NCBI RefSeq assembly: GCF_937960835.1
Contig: NZ_CALGPC010000001.1
Location: 1-64,000, forward strand
Reading direction: 5' to 3'
From: an uncultured Ferrovibrio sp.
GTDB lineage: Bacteria; Pseudomonadota; Alphaproteobacteria; Ferrovibrionales; Ferrovibrionaceae
Length of the DNA stretch: 64,000 bases
Shown here in pieces: positions 7,096 to 16,280 of this stretch. Under the pieces are notes generated by a model that saw only the letters and a program-made list of their open reading frames with translations, ran no database searches and was not told where the DNA came from. The translations under genes were made by a program, and so were the position numbers. Position 1 is the stretch's first letter. The number at the start of each line of letters is the position of its first letter.

Positions 7096-7596
7096 ATGCT
7101 CTCAAACGCCGCTCAGATCCTGGCCGAAAACAGTATCCTCAAATGGGACCCCCGGCCCGAGGATTGCCGCTCGCCCGTCATTGCCGATCTTTACCGGTAC
7201 TGGCAGCAGCGCCGCGGCCAGCGCCGCTTTCCTGCCCGAGCCGATCTCGATCCGCTGGCAATGAAGGCGGCCTTAGGCAACATCTCCCTGATCGAGGTGC
7301 AGCGCGCGCCGCTGCGCTTCAAGCTGCGGCTGGTCGGCTCCTATCAGGCCGAGCGGCTCGGCCTCGATCCGACCGGAACCTGGCTGGATGAACTGCCCAC
7401 GCCGGAATATCGCCAGCTGCTGATCCGCCGGCTGGAGGAATTAGTGGCCCGTCCGATGCCCCTGCTGGTGCATAATCGGCAATTGATGGACGACAAGTGG
7501 TACGATTACGAGGCGCTGTGGCTGCCGCTGGCCGCCGATGGCGATACTGTCGACATGGTGATGGCCTGTCAGGTTTTTGCCGACGGGGCTGAATAA
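7096..7596 (+). CDS. PAS_5-family sensor-like protein
   Basis: A 166-residue cytoplasmic protein of the PAS_5 family, which is common in alphaproteobacteria and usually stands alone without an output domain. Recognisable parts are the N-terminal LYRYWQQRRGQRRFPARADLDP, the core IEVQRAPLRFKLRLVGSYQAE with GLDPTGTWLDEL, and the final strand with WYDYEALWLPLAADG. The specific signal is unknown. ATG at 7096 is used, with GGA 5 bases upstream; a TTG at 7084 is the alternative. It is followed after 52 bases, most of them a triple direct repeat, by the GNAT gene on the same strand. Confidence 0.85.
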   Translation: MLSNAAQILAENSILKWDPRPEDCRSPVIADLYRYWQQRRGQRRFPARADLDPLAMKAALGNISLIEVQRAPLRFKLRLVGSYQAERLGLDPTGTWLDELPTPEYRQLLIRRLEELVARPMPLLVHNRQLMDDKWYDYEALWLPLAADGDTVDMVMACQVFADGAE

Positions 7597-7601
7597 GCCC
7601 A

Positions 7602-7646
7602 GAGCCCTCTAGACCCGAGCCCTCCAGACTGGAGCCTTTCAGACGG
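7602..7646. repeat. Three contiguous 15-bp direct repeats
   Basis: GAGCCCTCTAGACCC (7602-7616), GAGCCCTCCAGACTG (7617-7631) and GAGCCTTTCAGACGG (7632-7646) lie head to tail. They fill nearly the whole gap between the PAS_5 stop codon and the GNAT start codon. Confidence 0.85.
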
Positions 7647-7648
7647 CG

Positions 7649-8638
7649 ATGACGAATCTTCGGCTCGATCCCTGCTCCGATCCCGCCGCCTGGGCCGATA
7701 CGCACCGCGCCATGCGGTTTGGCGTTCTCGAACAGAGCTGGACCTATGGCGACGCTGTCGCCGCCGCATCGCACGGCCGCGTCCGGCCTGAGCGCTGGCT
7801 GATCCGCGATGCCGCCGGCGAAGCCGTCGGCATGGCGCAGGTCTTCAGCCGGCGGCTGCCGCTGTTCGGCGCCCGCTTCTTGCGGCTGGTGCGCGGGCCA
7901 CTGTTCCGGCCCGGCATCGAACGGCCGCGCCGCGAAGCCGCGCTCGCCTTGATCCGCGCCGCCTATCCATGGCGGCAACGCTGCCTGCTGTGGTGGCTGC
8001 CGGAGCTGAATGGCGGCACGGAATCGGAAGCGGCGATGGAGCGGCTGGGTCTGCGGCAGATGGTCACGGGCTATTCTTCGATTCGGCTCGACCTGACGCC
8101 GCCGCCCGAGCGGCTGCGCGCGCAGCTGGACGGCAAATGGCGCAACGCGCTCAAGCAAGCCGAGAAAGCACCCATGCTGATCGAACTCGCCAGCCGAATC
8201 GAAGGCAGCTGGAACGACGCCGTCTTTGGCGCGTTGATGGCCGAGCATGACGAGCATCGCATCGACCGGCGCTTCCTCGGCCCCGATGCCGCCTTTTATC
8301 AGGCGTTTGCTGCGGCGGCCGGCGCGGCGCCGGAGGAAGATGCCCTGCTGATCTGGGCCCATGCCGGCAATCACCAGGGCAAGCCGCGCCCCCTTGCCGG
8401 CATCTTGGTGCTGCGCCATGGCCGCGCGGCGACCTATGCGATGGGCTGGAGCAATCAGGCCGGCCGTCTGGTGAAAGCCCATTACCGGCTGCTGTGGCGC
8501 GCCGTCGCCGAGCTCAAGCAGCGCGGCGTGGCGCAGTTCGATCTGGGTGGCGTCGACACCGAGCGCGGCGCTGGTGTCGCGCGCTTCAAGCTCGGCCTGG
8601 GCGGCGAGGTTTTCACCCTGGCCGGCAGCTTCGTTTAA
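7649..8638 (+). CDS. FemAB-like GNAT acyltransferase
   Basis: A 329-residue member of the FemAB/BioF2-like GNAT group. These transfer aminoacyl or acetyl groups, classically to peptidoglycan precursors or surface polymers. The central LDGKWRNALKQAEKA (about residues 158-172) is the family's signature helix, comparable to KxRxxLRKAE. The C-terminal half has the second GNAT fold with YAMGWSNQAG, AHYRLLWRAVAELKQRG and FDLGG motifs. No signal peptide or membrane segment. The substrate is unknown. It is probably co-transcribed with the PAS_5 gene, and the repeat at 7602-7646 occupies its translation initiation region, where no good ribosome site is visible. Confidence 0.8.
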   Translation: MTNLRLDPCSDPAAWADTHRAMRFGVLEQSWTYGDAVAAASHGRVRPERWLIRDAAGEAVGMAQVFSRRLPLFGARFLRLVRGPLFRPGIERPRREAALALIRAAYPWRQRCLLWWLPELNGGTESEAAMERLGLRQMVTGYSSIRLDLTPPPERLRAQLDGKWRNALKQAEKAPMLIELASRIEGSWNDAVFGALMAEHDEHRIDRRFLGPDAAFYQAFAAAAGAAPEEDALLIWAHAGNHQGKPRPLAGILVLRHGRAATYAMGWSNQAGRLVKAHYRLLWRAVAELKQRGVAQFDLGGVDTERGAGVARFKLGLGGEVFTLAGSFV

Positions 8639-8967
8639 GCGCTGGTCTGACTGCCAAATCCAGGCATTGGATCTAGGCGCTGGCGCCCCAAATTGCCCCT
8701 TGAATGTTACCCCCGCAACACAGGGTAAAAAATTTCCCCCGGTGGCCCAAATTTCACTTGCATCGGGGGGCGATGTGTCCCATACCCCCCTCCGAGGCTG
8801 TTTGGAAAGTGGCGCATGGACGCCGGCATCATCTCGATCTTGCCGGCCGGAACCACGGGGCTTTCCCAACAGTCTCTCTGCCAATCGGACACCCCTCGTA
8901 TTAGGGGCTCACTTTTTTCGGACTGACCTCGTCAGAAACGGCAGTCCCCCTTGGTGGAGAGAAATTG
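8639..8967 (+). promoter_or_regulatory. Long structured leader upstream of speD
   Basis: A 329-base gap with several foldable elements. GGGGGG (8765-8770) can pair with CCCCCC (8785-8790). CCCCT (8892-8896) and AGGGG (8903-8907) form a hairpin with T6 at 8913-8918, like a weak terminator. CTGAC/GTCAG (8923-8927 and 8931-8935) competes with GGACTG/CAGTCC (8920-8925 and 8942-8947) just before the GGAGAG ribosome site (8956-8961). A 66-codon frame (8704-8904) has its stop codon inside the terminator-like hairpin but lacks a ribosome site. Polyamine-responsive attenuation is plausible; I recognise no named riboswitch. Confidence 0.45.
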
Positions 8968-9401
8968 ATGGCCAAGAAGGCAACCAAGCCCGCCCTCTAT
9001 GAAGTCCCGGCTGCGCCGGAGGTGGATGCTGCGGATGAGCATTTCATCTGCAAGGACGGCATGCGCTATGCCGGCATGCACCTGATCATCGACCTGTGGG
9101 GCGGCAAGAATCTCGACAATCTGGCGCTGGTGAAGCAGACGCTGACCGAGGCCGTCGCCGAGATCGGCGCGACCTTGCTCAACATCGACCTGCATCACTT
9201 CGAGCCCAATGGCGGCATTTCCGGCGTCGCCGTGCTGGCCGAAAGCCACATGTCGATCCATACCTGGCCGGAGAAGGGCTATGCGGCTCTGGACGTCTTC
9301 GTGTGCGGCGATTGCCAGCCGCAGAAGGCGATTCCGGTGCTGCGCCGCGCCTTCCTGCCTGACAGCATCCAGTGCACCGAAATGAAGCGAGGACTAGTTC
9401 T

Positions 9402-9405
<4 letters not shown>
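8968..9405 (+). CDS. speD: S-adenosylmethionine decarboxylase proenzyme
   Basis: A 145-residue prokaryotic AdoMetDC, which makes decarboxylated S-adenosylmethionine, the aminopropyl donor for spermidine. The self-cleavage and pyruvoyl site is AESHMSIHTWPE, with Ser93 as the serine converted to pyruvate, His98 downstream and Cys113 in the FVCG motif. A roughly 22-residue N-terminal extension (KKATKPALYEVPAAPEV) precedes the usual start of the fold. ATG at 8968 has GGAGAG 6 bases upstream. The stop overlaps the speE start as GTGA. Regulation probably lies in the preceding leader. Confidence 0.95.
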
Positions 9406-10307
<902 letters not shown>

Positions 10308-10342
10308 TCCGGAATAAAAAGTAGAAGCTAGCGAAAACTGCC

Positions 10343-10379
10343 AACGCCCGCCGGGATTTCCGGCGGGCGTTTTACTTTT
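10343..10379 (+). terminator. Rho-independent terminator of speDE
   Basis: CGCCCGCCGG (10345-10354), a 5-base loop, CCGGCGGGCG (10360-10369), then TTTTACTTTT. Two flanking AA/TT pairs can extend the stem. It lies between convergent genes and may also serve the MFS gene ending at 10406. Confidence 0.9.
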
Positions 10380-10405
10380 CCAGCCCAGGCATCATGGCCA
10401 GCGCG

Positions 10406-11623
10406 TCAGGGGGCTTTGGCGGCGGCGAACCAGAACCCTGCCCCGGATACCAGAGCGCCAGCCAGGATCACCCATAGTACCGGGCCGTAATGTCCGACCG
10501 CGCCCCAGATCAGCGCCGCCAGCGACGGCGCCAGCGCTTTCGCGATGTTGGAAGGCAGCGTCAGCGCGCCGTTGATCGCGCCATAGCCTTCGCGCCACAG
10601 CAGATCGGGCACGGCGGTGCCGCGCACGATGGTCATGATGCCGTTGGCGCAGCCATAGATGATGGCAAAGGCGAACAGCGCCACAACGGAATCGGGGAAA
10701 GCGATCAGCAGCGACACTGAAACCGGAAACATCAGCACGATGATGCGGCCGGTGGTCTTGGCCGACAGCCTGCGGCCGAAGATCAGCAGCAGGACGCGCC
10801 CCGCCACCTGCGCCGGGCCGATCACGGCGATCACGCCGACCGCCAGCGACAGCGCGATGCCGCGCTCGTCGAACAGCGGGAAGAAGTGAAAGGTCAGCGC
10901 CGAAAACGTCGCGTAGTAGCAGGTGAAGCACAGCGCCAATCCCCAGAAGGTGGGATGCCGCAGCGCGCGGCGCATCGGACTGGCATCGGTCTCTGCGGCC
11001 TGCGGCGCAGGCGGCGGCGCATGATCGCTGAGCCAGAGCGCATGCACCGGCAGGCAGTAGAGAAGATTGCAGGCCGCCAGGGCGAGCAGCGCATCGCGCC
11101 AGCCGAAAAGCTCGATGAACCAGGCGGTGAGCGGGATGAAAACCGTGCTGGCGAAACCGCCGACCAGCGTCAGCGTGGTGATGCGGAAGCGGTAATGCTC
11201 CGGGAACAGGCGCGTCAGCACGGCGAAGACCGGCTCATAGAGCGTCAGCGCCATGCTCAGGCCCAGCGCGAACCAGATCGCATAAAAGACTGCGACATGC
11301 TGCACATAGGCCCAGGCGACCAGCATCAGCGCCGCCAGCAGAGATCCTGCGCTCATCAGCCAGCGGCCGCCGCGCGCATCGATCAGCCGCCCGACCGGAT
11401 AAGCCGCCAGGCCGGCGGTAAGCAGCCCGAGCGACAGCGCGCCGTTCAATGCCGTGCGGCTCCAGCCGAGTTCCGCCTCCATCGGCACGACGAACAGCGA
11501 GAAGGCGTAATAGATGGTCCCCCAGGAGACGAGCTGGGCGAAGGACAGTCCTGCCACCAGGGGCCAGCCATTGCCGCGCAGGCTGGATGGCGATGGTGAG
11601 AGAGGCTGGAAGGTTGCGGCCAT
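10406..11623 (-). CDS. MFS transporter, 12 TM
   Basis: A 405-residue major facilitator with about 12 hydrophobic helices. The loop between helices 2 and 3 carries PVGRLIDARGGRWLM, the usual MFS motif A position. The N-terminus (SWGTIYYAFSLFVVPMEAELGWSRTALNGALSLGLL) is typical of the monocarboxylate/oxalate-formate-like MFS subgroup that annotators often call simply MFS. The substrate cannot be predicted. It is monocistronic, convergent with speE and divergent from the DUF3299 gene. ATG at 11623 is used, though starts a few codons downstream remain possible. Confidence 0.85.
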   Translation of the reverse strand: MAATFQPLSPSPSSLRGNGWPLVAGLSFAQLVSWGTIYYAFSLFVVPMEAELGWSRTALNGALSLGLLTAGLAAYPVGRLIDARGGRWLMSAGSLLAALMLVAWAYVQHVAVFYAIWFALGLSMALTLYEPVFAVLTRLFPEHYRFRITTLTLVGGFASTVFIPLTAWFIELFGWRDALLALAACNLLYCLPVHALWLSDHAPPPAPQAAETDASPMRRALRHPTFWGLALCFTCYYATFSALTFHFFPLFDERGIALSLAVGVIAVIGPAQVAGRVLLLIFGRRLSAKTTGRIIVLMFPVSVSLLIAFPDSVVALFAFAIIYGCANGIMTIVRGTAVPDLLWREGYGAINGALTLPSNIAKALAPSLAALIWGAVGHYGPVLWVILAGALVSGAGFWFAAAKAP

Positions 11624-11768
11624 GATTAGGCTTATACGCCCGACCAGCAGCGAGCGTCATCGGCCTGCCAAATCCAGCCGCTCGACCACCCGGCAATAGG
11701 TCCAGCCCACCTTGCACGGCGGTCCCTCGATGCTACATTGTAACGGCCCTTTCGCCGGAGCGCTGTCA

Positions 11769-12257
11769 ATGCATCGTCGTCATTTCCTGTCCAGCTTCAC
11801 GGTTGCCGCAGCCGCGGGAACGGCGGTTTTTGCCGCCAATCCGGCACGCGCCATTTCGCTGGAGCCGGCGCCGGCGCATCTGCGGCTCAGCGCCCCGTCG
11901 GTGGAAGGCGCGCTGGACTGGGACCTCCTGGGCCTGGCCGGCGAGACCCGCTTCGTCGACGGTGCGATCAGCCGCTTCCCCGAAGCCCTGCGCCAGCTCG
12001 ACGGCCAGGAGGTGCGCATCACCGGCTATATGATGCCGTTTCAGGATGGCGAAGCGCATGAGGAATTCCTGCTCGGCGCGCTGCAATTCCATTGCGTGAG
12101 CTGTATGGCGAGTGACCTGTCGCGCCTGATCGCCGTGCGCGCCAAGGTGCCGGTGACCTACAGCGAGCGGCCGGTGCTGCTGCGCGGCATCCTGCGGCTT
12201 CTGGAGGATGCGCAATCGCCGCTCTATTACCGGCTCGACGCAGCCCAGCCGGCGTAA
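11769..12257 (+). CDS. DUF3299 protein with export signal
   Basis: A 162-residue exported protein. The N-terminus MHRRHFLSSFTVAAAAGTAVFA with an ANPARA cleavage region looks like a signal peptide, with a twin-arginine-like RRHFL start. The mature part contains the DUF3299 pattern: DGQEVRITGYMMPF around residue 80, then LLGALQFHCVSCM with two conserved-looking Cys, which may bind metal or heme in the periplasm. The function of the family is not established. ATG at 11769 is preferred over an upstream in-frame start because it leads directly into the signal peptide. A 9-bp stem hairpin follows at 12280. Confidence 0.8.
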   Translation: MHRRHFLSSFTVAAAAGTAVFAANPARAISLEPAPAHLRLSAPSVEGALDWDLLGLAGETRFVDGAISRFPEALRQLDGQEVRITGYMMPFQDGEAHEEFLLGALQFHCVSCMASDLSRLIAVRAKVPVTYSERPVLLRGILRLLEDAQSPLYYRLDAAQPA

Positions 12258-12279
12258 AGAGCATTCAGCTTGATCGGCA

Positions 12280-12302
12280 CCCGGTTTTTACCTAAAACCG
12301 GG
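12280..12302. repeat. Hairpin between DUF3299 and DMT transporter genes
   Basis: CCCGGTTTT (12280-12288) and AAAACCGGG (12294-12302) around a 5-base loop. There is no T-run after it on either strand, so it may be an mRNA end-stabilising or dispersed palindromic element rather than a terminator. Confidence 0.55.
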
Positions 12303-12391
12303 CTCCCGGCGACGGCTTCCATATTCTGCCCCTTCCGCGCGATGCGCCATGCATTGCCGCGCCGTTTTCATCCGCTCTGGATCTCATCGTC

Positions 12392-13297
12392 ATGACCGTC
12401 TCCGATACGACCGCCGACGCCGCGCAGCGCAAGCGCGCCACGCTGATCGGCACCGTTGCCATCCTGCTCTGGGCCTCGCTCGCGCTGTTCACCACCGCCA
12501 CACCGAGCATCCCGGCGCTGCAGCTCACCGCAATGACCTTCACGTTGTCGTTTGCTGCCACATTGGTGCTGTGGTTGATCCGCGGCGAAGGTGTGCTGCG
12601 GCATCTGAAGCTACCCGTGAAAGCCTGGGCGCTCGGGATCTATGGCCTGTTCGGCTATCACGCGCTGTATTTCCTTGCGCTGAAACTGGCGCCGCCTCTG
12701 GAAGCCAGCCTGATCAACTATCTCTGGCCGCTCCTGATCGTGCTGTTCTCCGCCTTGCTGCCGGGCGAGCGATTGCGCTGGTTTCATCTTGCCGGCGCAG
12801 GCCTTGGCCTTGTCGGCACGATCGTGCTGATCACCGGCAAGGGTGAGGTCGGCTTCGATCCGCGCTTCGCGCTCGGCTATGCCGCAGCCTTTACCTGCGC
12901 CTTCACCTGGTCGAGCTATTCGGTTTTGAGCCGGCGTTTTGCTGCCGTGCCGACCGATGCGGTGGGCGGCTTCTGCGGCGCCACGGCCCTGCTGTCCTGG
13001 ATCCTGCATTTCGCCACGGAGACGACAGCCTGGCCGAATGACCCGGTAGAATGGATCGCCGTGGCCGCCCTGGGGCTCGGCCCGGTGGGGCTCGCCTTCT
13101 TCTGCTGGGACCACGGCATGAAGCGCGGCGACATCCGCGCCCTTGGCAGCATGGCCTATGCAGCCCCGCTGCTCTCCACGCTCCTGCTGATCCTGTTTGG
13201 CCCTGGCGTCCTGACCGTTCCGGTGGCGGCGGCCTGCACGCTGATCATCGGCGGCGCGCTGCTCGGGACCGGCGATCTGCGCGGCAAACGCGGCTGA
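12392..13297 (+). CDS. EamA/DMT-family exporter (YddG-like)
   Basis: A 301-residue drug/metabolite transporter with about ten hydrophobic helices arranged as two EamA repeats (about residues 18-150 and 160-295). The end of the first repeat, GYHALYFLALKLAPPLEASLINYLWPLLIVLFSALL, is characteristic. YddG-type members export aromatic amino acids and related compounds, but the substrate here is a guess. Start ATG at 12392. It is preceded by the hairpin at 12280 and followed by about 200 bases before the next gene. Confidence 0.85.
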   Translation: MTVSDTTADAAQRKRATLIGTVAILLWASLALFTTATPSIPALQLTAMTFTLSFAATLVLWLIRGEGVLRHLKLPVKAWALGIYGLFGYHALYFLALKLAPPLEASLINYLWPLLIVLFSALLPGERLRWFHLAGAGLGLVGTIVLITGKGEVGFDPRFALGYAAAFTCAFTWSSYSVLSRRFAAVPTDAVGGFCGATALLSWILHFATETTAWPNDPVEWIAVAALGLGPVGLAFFCWDHGMKRGDIRALGSMAYAAPLLSTLLLILFGPGVLTVPVAAACTLIIGGALLGTGDLRGKRG

Positions 13298-13514
13298 TTC
13301 TTGCTTAAACCATTGATTCGGCTCAGCCCGGACCGAACAAGGCCCGGGGCTCGGACCGGCTCAATTGCGAGCCAATTAGCCAATTCCTGGCCAAGCCGCG
13401 CAGAAATTTTTCGGCCGCCTGTCGGCTGGCCATCGGGCTGAGCGTCCTATGGTCAAAGACCGGGTCAAACCCCTCGACGCATCGACACGACGCCCCTCAA
13501 GTCTGGAGACACCG

Positions 13515-14015
13515 ATGAACGACATGATCGCCAGTCCGAAGCTCGACGTCACCACCACGTCGTCGGAGCAGGAACTGACCCTGACCTGCCTGATCGATGC
13601 CCCGCGCGAGAAAGTCTATCGCTGCTGGACCGATGCGGAGCTGTTCAAGCAATGGATCGCGCCGCTGCCCTACACCACGCCGGTGGCCGAGATGGATGCG
13701 CGCGCGGGCGGCAGCAGCTTCTTCCTGATGAAGGGACCCGAGGGCGAGGAGATCCCCTGCCCCGGCGTTTTCCTCGAAGTGGTGCCGAACGAGAAGCTGG
13801 TGATGACCGATGCCTATACCAGGGCCTGGGAGCCGAGCGGCAAGCCCTTCATGACCACCATCGTCACCTTCGAGGATGAAGGCGGCAGGACGCGCTATAC
13901 CGCACGCTGCAAGCACTGGTCGGCGGAAGACCGCAAGGCCCATGAGGAAATGGGCTTCCATGAAGGCTGGTCGCAGGTGAGCCGGCAACTGGCGGCCTTG
14001 GCGGCGAAGATCTGA
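13515..14015 (+). CDS. SRPBCC/AHSA1-domain protein
   Basis: A 166-residue START-like (SRPBCC, activator-of-Hsp90-homologue) protein with a hydrophobic ligand-binding fold. Motifs are LTCLIDAPREKVYRCWTDAELFKQWIAP near the N-terminus, GGSSFFLMKGPEGEEIPCPGVFLEVVPNEKLVMTD in the middle, and the C-terminal helix MGFHEGWSQVSRQLAALA. Bacterial members are mostly uncharacterised. ATG at 13515 has GGAG about 7 bases upstream; an in-frame upstream start at 13449 would add residues unlike the family. Monocistronic, followed by dispersed repeats. Confidence 0.85.
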   Translation: MNDMIASPKLDVTTTSSEQELTLTCLIDAPREKVYRCWTDAELFKQWIAPLPYTTPVAEMDARAGGSSFFLMKGPEGEEIPCPGVFLEVVPNEKLVMTDAYTRAWEPSGKPFMTTIVTFEDEGGRTRYTARCKHWSAEDRKAHEEMGFHEGWSQVSRQLAALAAKI

Positions 14016-14039
14016 GCGGCGGCAAGCATTGCTAAAATC

Positions 14040-14141
14040 GGATCCCGGCTCGCGCGGCGCGAAACTGCGCCGCTTGCTCGGGATGACAAAAATCGAGTCC
14101 GTCATCCCGGGCGAGCGTCAGTTGGCGCGAGACCCGGATCC
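14040..14141. repeat. Inverted pair of dispersed palindromic elements
   Basis: Two copies of an element with ends GGATCC and a GTCATCCCGG-like core face each other: 14040-14087 (starting GGATCCCGGCTCGCGC and ending GCTCGGGATGAC) and 14101-14141 (starting GTCATCCCGGGCGAGC and ending GACCCGGATCC). Each can fold on itself and the two can pair with each other. This resembles short intergenic repeats widespread in alphaproteobacterial genomes. Confidence 0.7.
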
Positions 14142-14221
14142 CATTTTTCCGTCAGGTAACAAGGAAGAGGGCCGGGTCAACCCGGTCATGACGATCATAC
14201 CCCGGCCAACTCTCGTAATGG

Positions 14222-14250
14222 TTGCATAATTTCAATCACTGGTTAATGAT
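14222..14250 (+). promoter_or_regulatory. Possible promoter of the lipoprotein gene
   Basis: TTGCAT (14222-14227) and AATGAT (14245-14250) are spaced by 17 bp in an AT-rich stretch that stands out from the surroundings. A strong AGGGGGGA ribosome site follows just before the ATG at 14289. Match by eye only. Confidence 0.35.
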
Positions 14251-14288
14251 TTCGCCGTTGAGGCAATTATTAATACTAGGGGGGATTT

Positions 14289-14744
14289 ATGCGCATTTTT
14301 CTATGCGCCGCCATACTAGCGGGCACAGCTGCTTGTTCCTCAATCATCGAGGGGAGGTCGCAAACATTGAGTTTCGAAAGTAACCCGCCGGGAGCGGATT
14401 GCGCGCTGGAGCGGAACGGCGTTGCCATTGGCAATGTCCGCACACCAGGAGGCATCGTTGTCGAGAAAACAAAACACAACATCAAAGTAACCTGCCGCAA
14501 GGAGGGGTACCAAGATGCCACCGCGCATCTGAAGTCGGAGGTTGCAGGCGCAACCTTCGGCAACATCATTCTGGGCGGCGGCATTGGCTGGGCGATCGAC
14601 AGCGCGTCTGGAGCCGATAACAAGTATCAAGAGATCACCACGGTCACGCTTATTCCGCTAAGCGCCGCGCCAGCTCCTGCACCGGCTTCTACGCCTGCGC
14701 CAACCGACGCTGTCGGTGGGACACAAAAGTCCGCTCAAAAGTAA
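14289..14744 (+). CDS. PEGA-like lipoprotein
   Basis: A 151-residue predicted lipoprotein. The signal is MRIFLCAAILAGTAAC with the lipobox cysteine at residue 16. The middle (FESNPPGADCALERNGVAIGNVRTPG, then CRKEGYQDATAHL) has the pattern of PEGA-type surface domains. FGNIILGGGIGWAIDSASG at about residues 96-114 is a glycine-rich, possibly membrane-inserting segment. The tail is Pro/Ala-rich. Similar proteins are often mislabelled as translation initiation factor. The gene is less GC-rich than its neighbours and lies alone between blocks of dispersed hairpin repeats, so it may be acquired. Confidence 0.7.
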   Translation: MRIFLCAAILAGTAACSSIIEGRSQTLSFESNPPGADCALERNGVAIGNVRTPGGIVVEKTKHNIKVTCRKEGYQDATAHLKSEVAGATFGNIILGGGIGWAIDSASGADNKYQEITTVTLIPLSAAPAPAPASTPAPTDAVGGTQKSAQK

Positions 14745-14880
14745 CTGCTACAGGGCTCGACTAGCGATGTTGAGTTGGTCGAGCTCTGTATGACGTTTAC
14801 CGAGGATCGCTAATGGTTCCCGGTAACCCGATATGAAGATGGCCGGGTCAAGCGCGACCATGGCGGCCACATATAGCGTC

Positions 14881-14970
14881 ATGCTCGGGCTTGGCCCGAG
14901 CATCAATGAGCCCTTTTTTTGCGGCAGCTAGAAAAACGAACTCGTGGATGCCACACCTGAAGCGTGGCAT
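14881..14970. repeat. Two dispersed hairpin elements
   Basis: ATGCTCGGGC (14881-14890), TTG, GCCCGAGCAT (14894-14903) is a perfect 10-bp stem, followed by T7 about 10 bases later. ATGCCAC (14948-14954) and GTGGCAT (14964-14970) form the second. Both carry the ATGCC/GGCATGACG-type ends also seen at 16281 and 16421. Confidence 0.65.
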
Positions 14971-14989
14971 GACGTCTTGAGAGTTGTCC

Positions 14990-16198
14990 TTACTCCGCCG
15001 CGGCAGGCGCGGCGGCCGCCACATCCTCGCGGCGGTTGGGGAAGACAAGTGCGGCGAGGAAGATGCTGAGGCCCAGCACGGCAAGAAGGCCGAACAGCAC
15101 GGGGAAGCCGCCGCCGTAATCGTGCACCAGAGCAATCATCGGAACAGCCAGCGCGCTGGCGCCGAAGGAAAGCAGATAGCGCAAGGAATAAGCCCGCGCG
15201 CGCCATTTGTCGGCGGTGTATTTCGCCACCATGGCGTCGTTGATCGTCACCTGGCCAAAGATGGCGAACATCACGCCGATCGCCGGGATCAGCAGCAGCG
15301 CGTTGTCGAGCAGGCCTGCCAGCAGCAGGCAGGGCGCCTGCAGCGCGGCAACCGGCACGAAGATCTGCTTCAGGGTGAAGCGGTCGACCAGGCGGCCGAT
15401 CAGCAGCTGCGCCAGCGCGCCGCAGAGATAGACCGCAAAAACGATGAAGCTGACGCCGATGGGCGAGCCGATCAGGTCGGTGAGTCTTTCGCTGAACAGC
15501 TTGGGCAGCGAGATCGTTGCGGCGTTGAACACGATGCCACCGCTGACGCCCACCACGGCTAGAACTGCAAAAGCGCGCATGGCGATATGGCGCGGCACCA
15601 CGGGCGCGGGCTTGCCGCCTTTGCGCGGCGGGCTGACGTGATCGGGCACCATCATCAGGAAAGCGATGCCGAAGAGCACGGCTGCGGCACCCGGCACGAT
15701 GAAAGCCGCACGCCAGCCGAAGAACTGCGCCAGCGCGCCGGTGGTGAGCGCAGCGCAGGCGACGCCGACATTGCCCCAGACGCCGTTCAGTCCGATCTCG
15801 CGGCCAAGCCGCTGCGGCCCCAACGCCTCGGCATGGGCGGTCAGCATCGCCGTGCCGACCGGATGATAGATGGCCGCGAACAGGCCGATCAGGGTGAGCG
15901 CCAGCGCCAGCAGCCAGATCGAATTGATCAGGCCGGCGAAGATCGCCGCCACGCCGATGCCAATGAAAAATACCGCCATCATGTTGCGGCGGCTCCAGCG
16001 GTCGCCGAGCCAGCCGGCCGGGAAAGAAGCCGCGCCGAAAGCAACGAAACCGCCGACCGACAAAGCCAGCAGCTCGCCGTAGGAGCGGTCGAAATCCGCC
16101 TCCATCGCCAGCACGGCGGTGGGGAAGATCAGCATGAACATGTGGTCGATCAGATGGGCAACATTGACGAAATTGATCACCCGGCGCGAATCCGCCAT
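14990..16198 (-). CDS. MFS transporter (Fsr/YfcJ-like arrangement)
   Basis: A 402-residue major facilitator with 12 predicted helices. GWLGDRWSRRNMMAVFFIG after helix 2 is a clear MFS motif A. The N-terminus VINFVNVAHLIDHMFMLIFPTAVLAMEADF recalls the fosmidomycin-resistance-like group, and the second half repeats the pattern with LIGRLVDRFTLKQIF. The tail is Ala-rich (AAAAPAAAE). The substrate is unknown. Start ATG at 16198; an upstream extension in the same frame is not family-like. It is flanked on both sides by dispersed repeats and is probably monocistronic. Confidence 0.85.
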   Translation of the reverse strand: MADSRRVINFVNVAHLIDHMFMLIFPTAVLAMEADFDRSYGELLALSVGGFVAFGAASFPAGWLGDRWSRRNMMAVFFIGIGVAAIFAGLINSIWLLALALTLIGLFAAIYHPVGTAMLTAHAEALGPQRLGREIGLNGVWGNVGVACAALTTGALAQFFGWRAAFIVPGAAAVLFGIAFLMMVPDHVSPPRKGGKPAPVVPRHIAMRAFAVLAVVGVSGGIVFNAATISLPKLFSERLTDLIGSPIGVSFIVFAVYLCGALAQLLIGRLVDRFTLKQIFVPVAALQAPCLLLAGLLDNALLLIPAIGVMFAIFGQVTINDAMVAKYTADKWRARAYSLRYLLSFGASALAVPMIALVHDYGGGFPVLFGLLAVLGLSIFLAALVFPNRREDVAAAAPAAAE

Positions 16199-16280
16199 TG
16201 CGTCTCTCTCCCCTCACTCCATGCGATGCCCCACGATCATTGCCGGCGATCATCGCGGGGCGACTTGCGGCAGAACCGTC

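Noticed and set aside
8765..8790. G6...C6 stem before speD as a G-quadruplex or known riboswitch
   Set aside because: Only one G-run is present on the strand, so a quadruplex is unlikely, and the surrounding sequence does not match any riboswitch core I can recall.
7319..8884. A 521-codon minus-strand frame over the PAS_5 and GNAT genes
   Set aside because: It is antisense to two genes with clear domains, and its sequence is repetitive Ala/Arg/Gln without family features.
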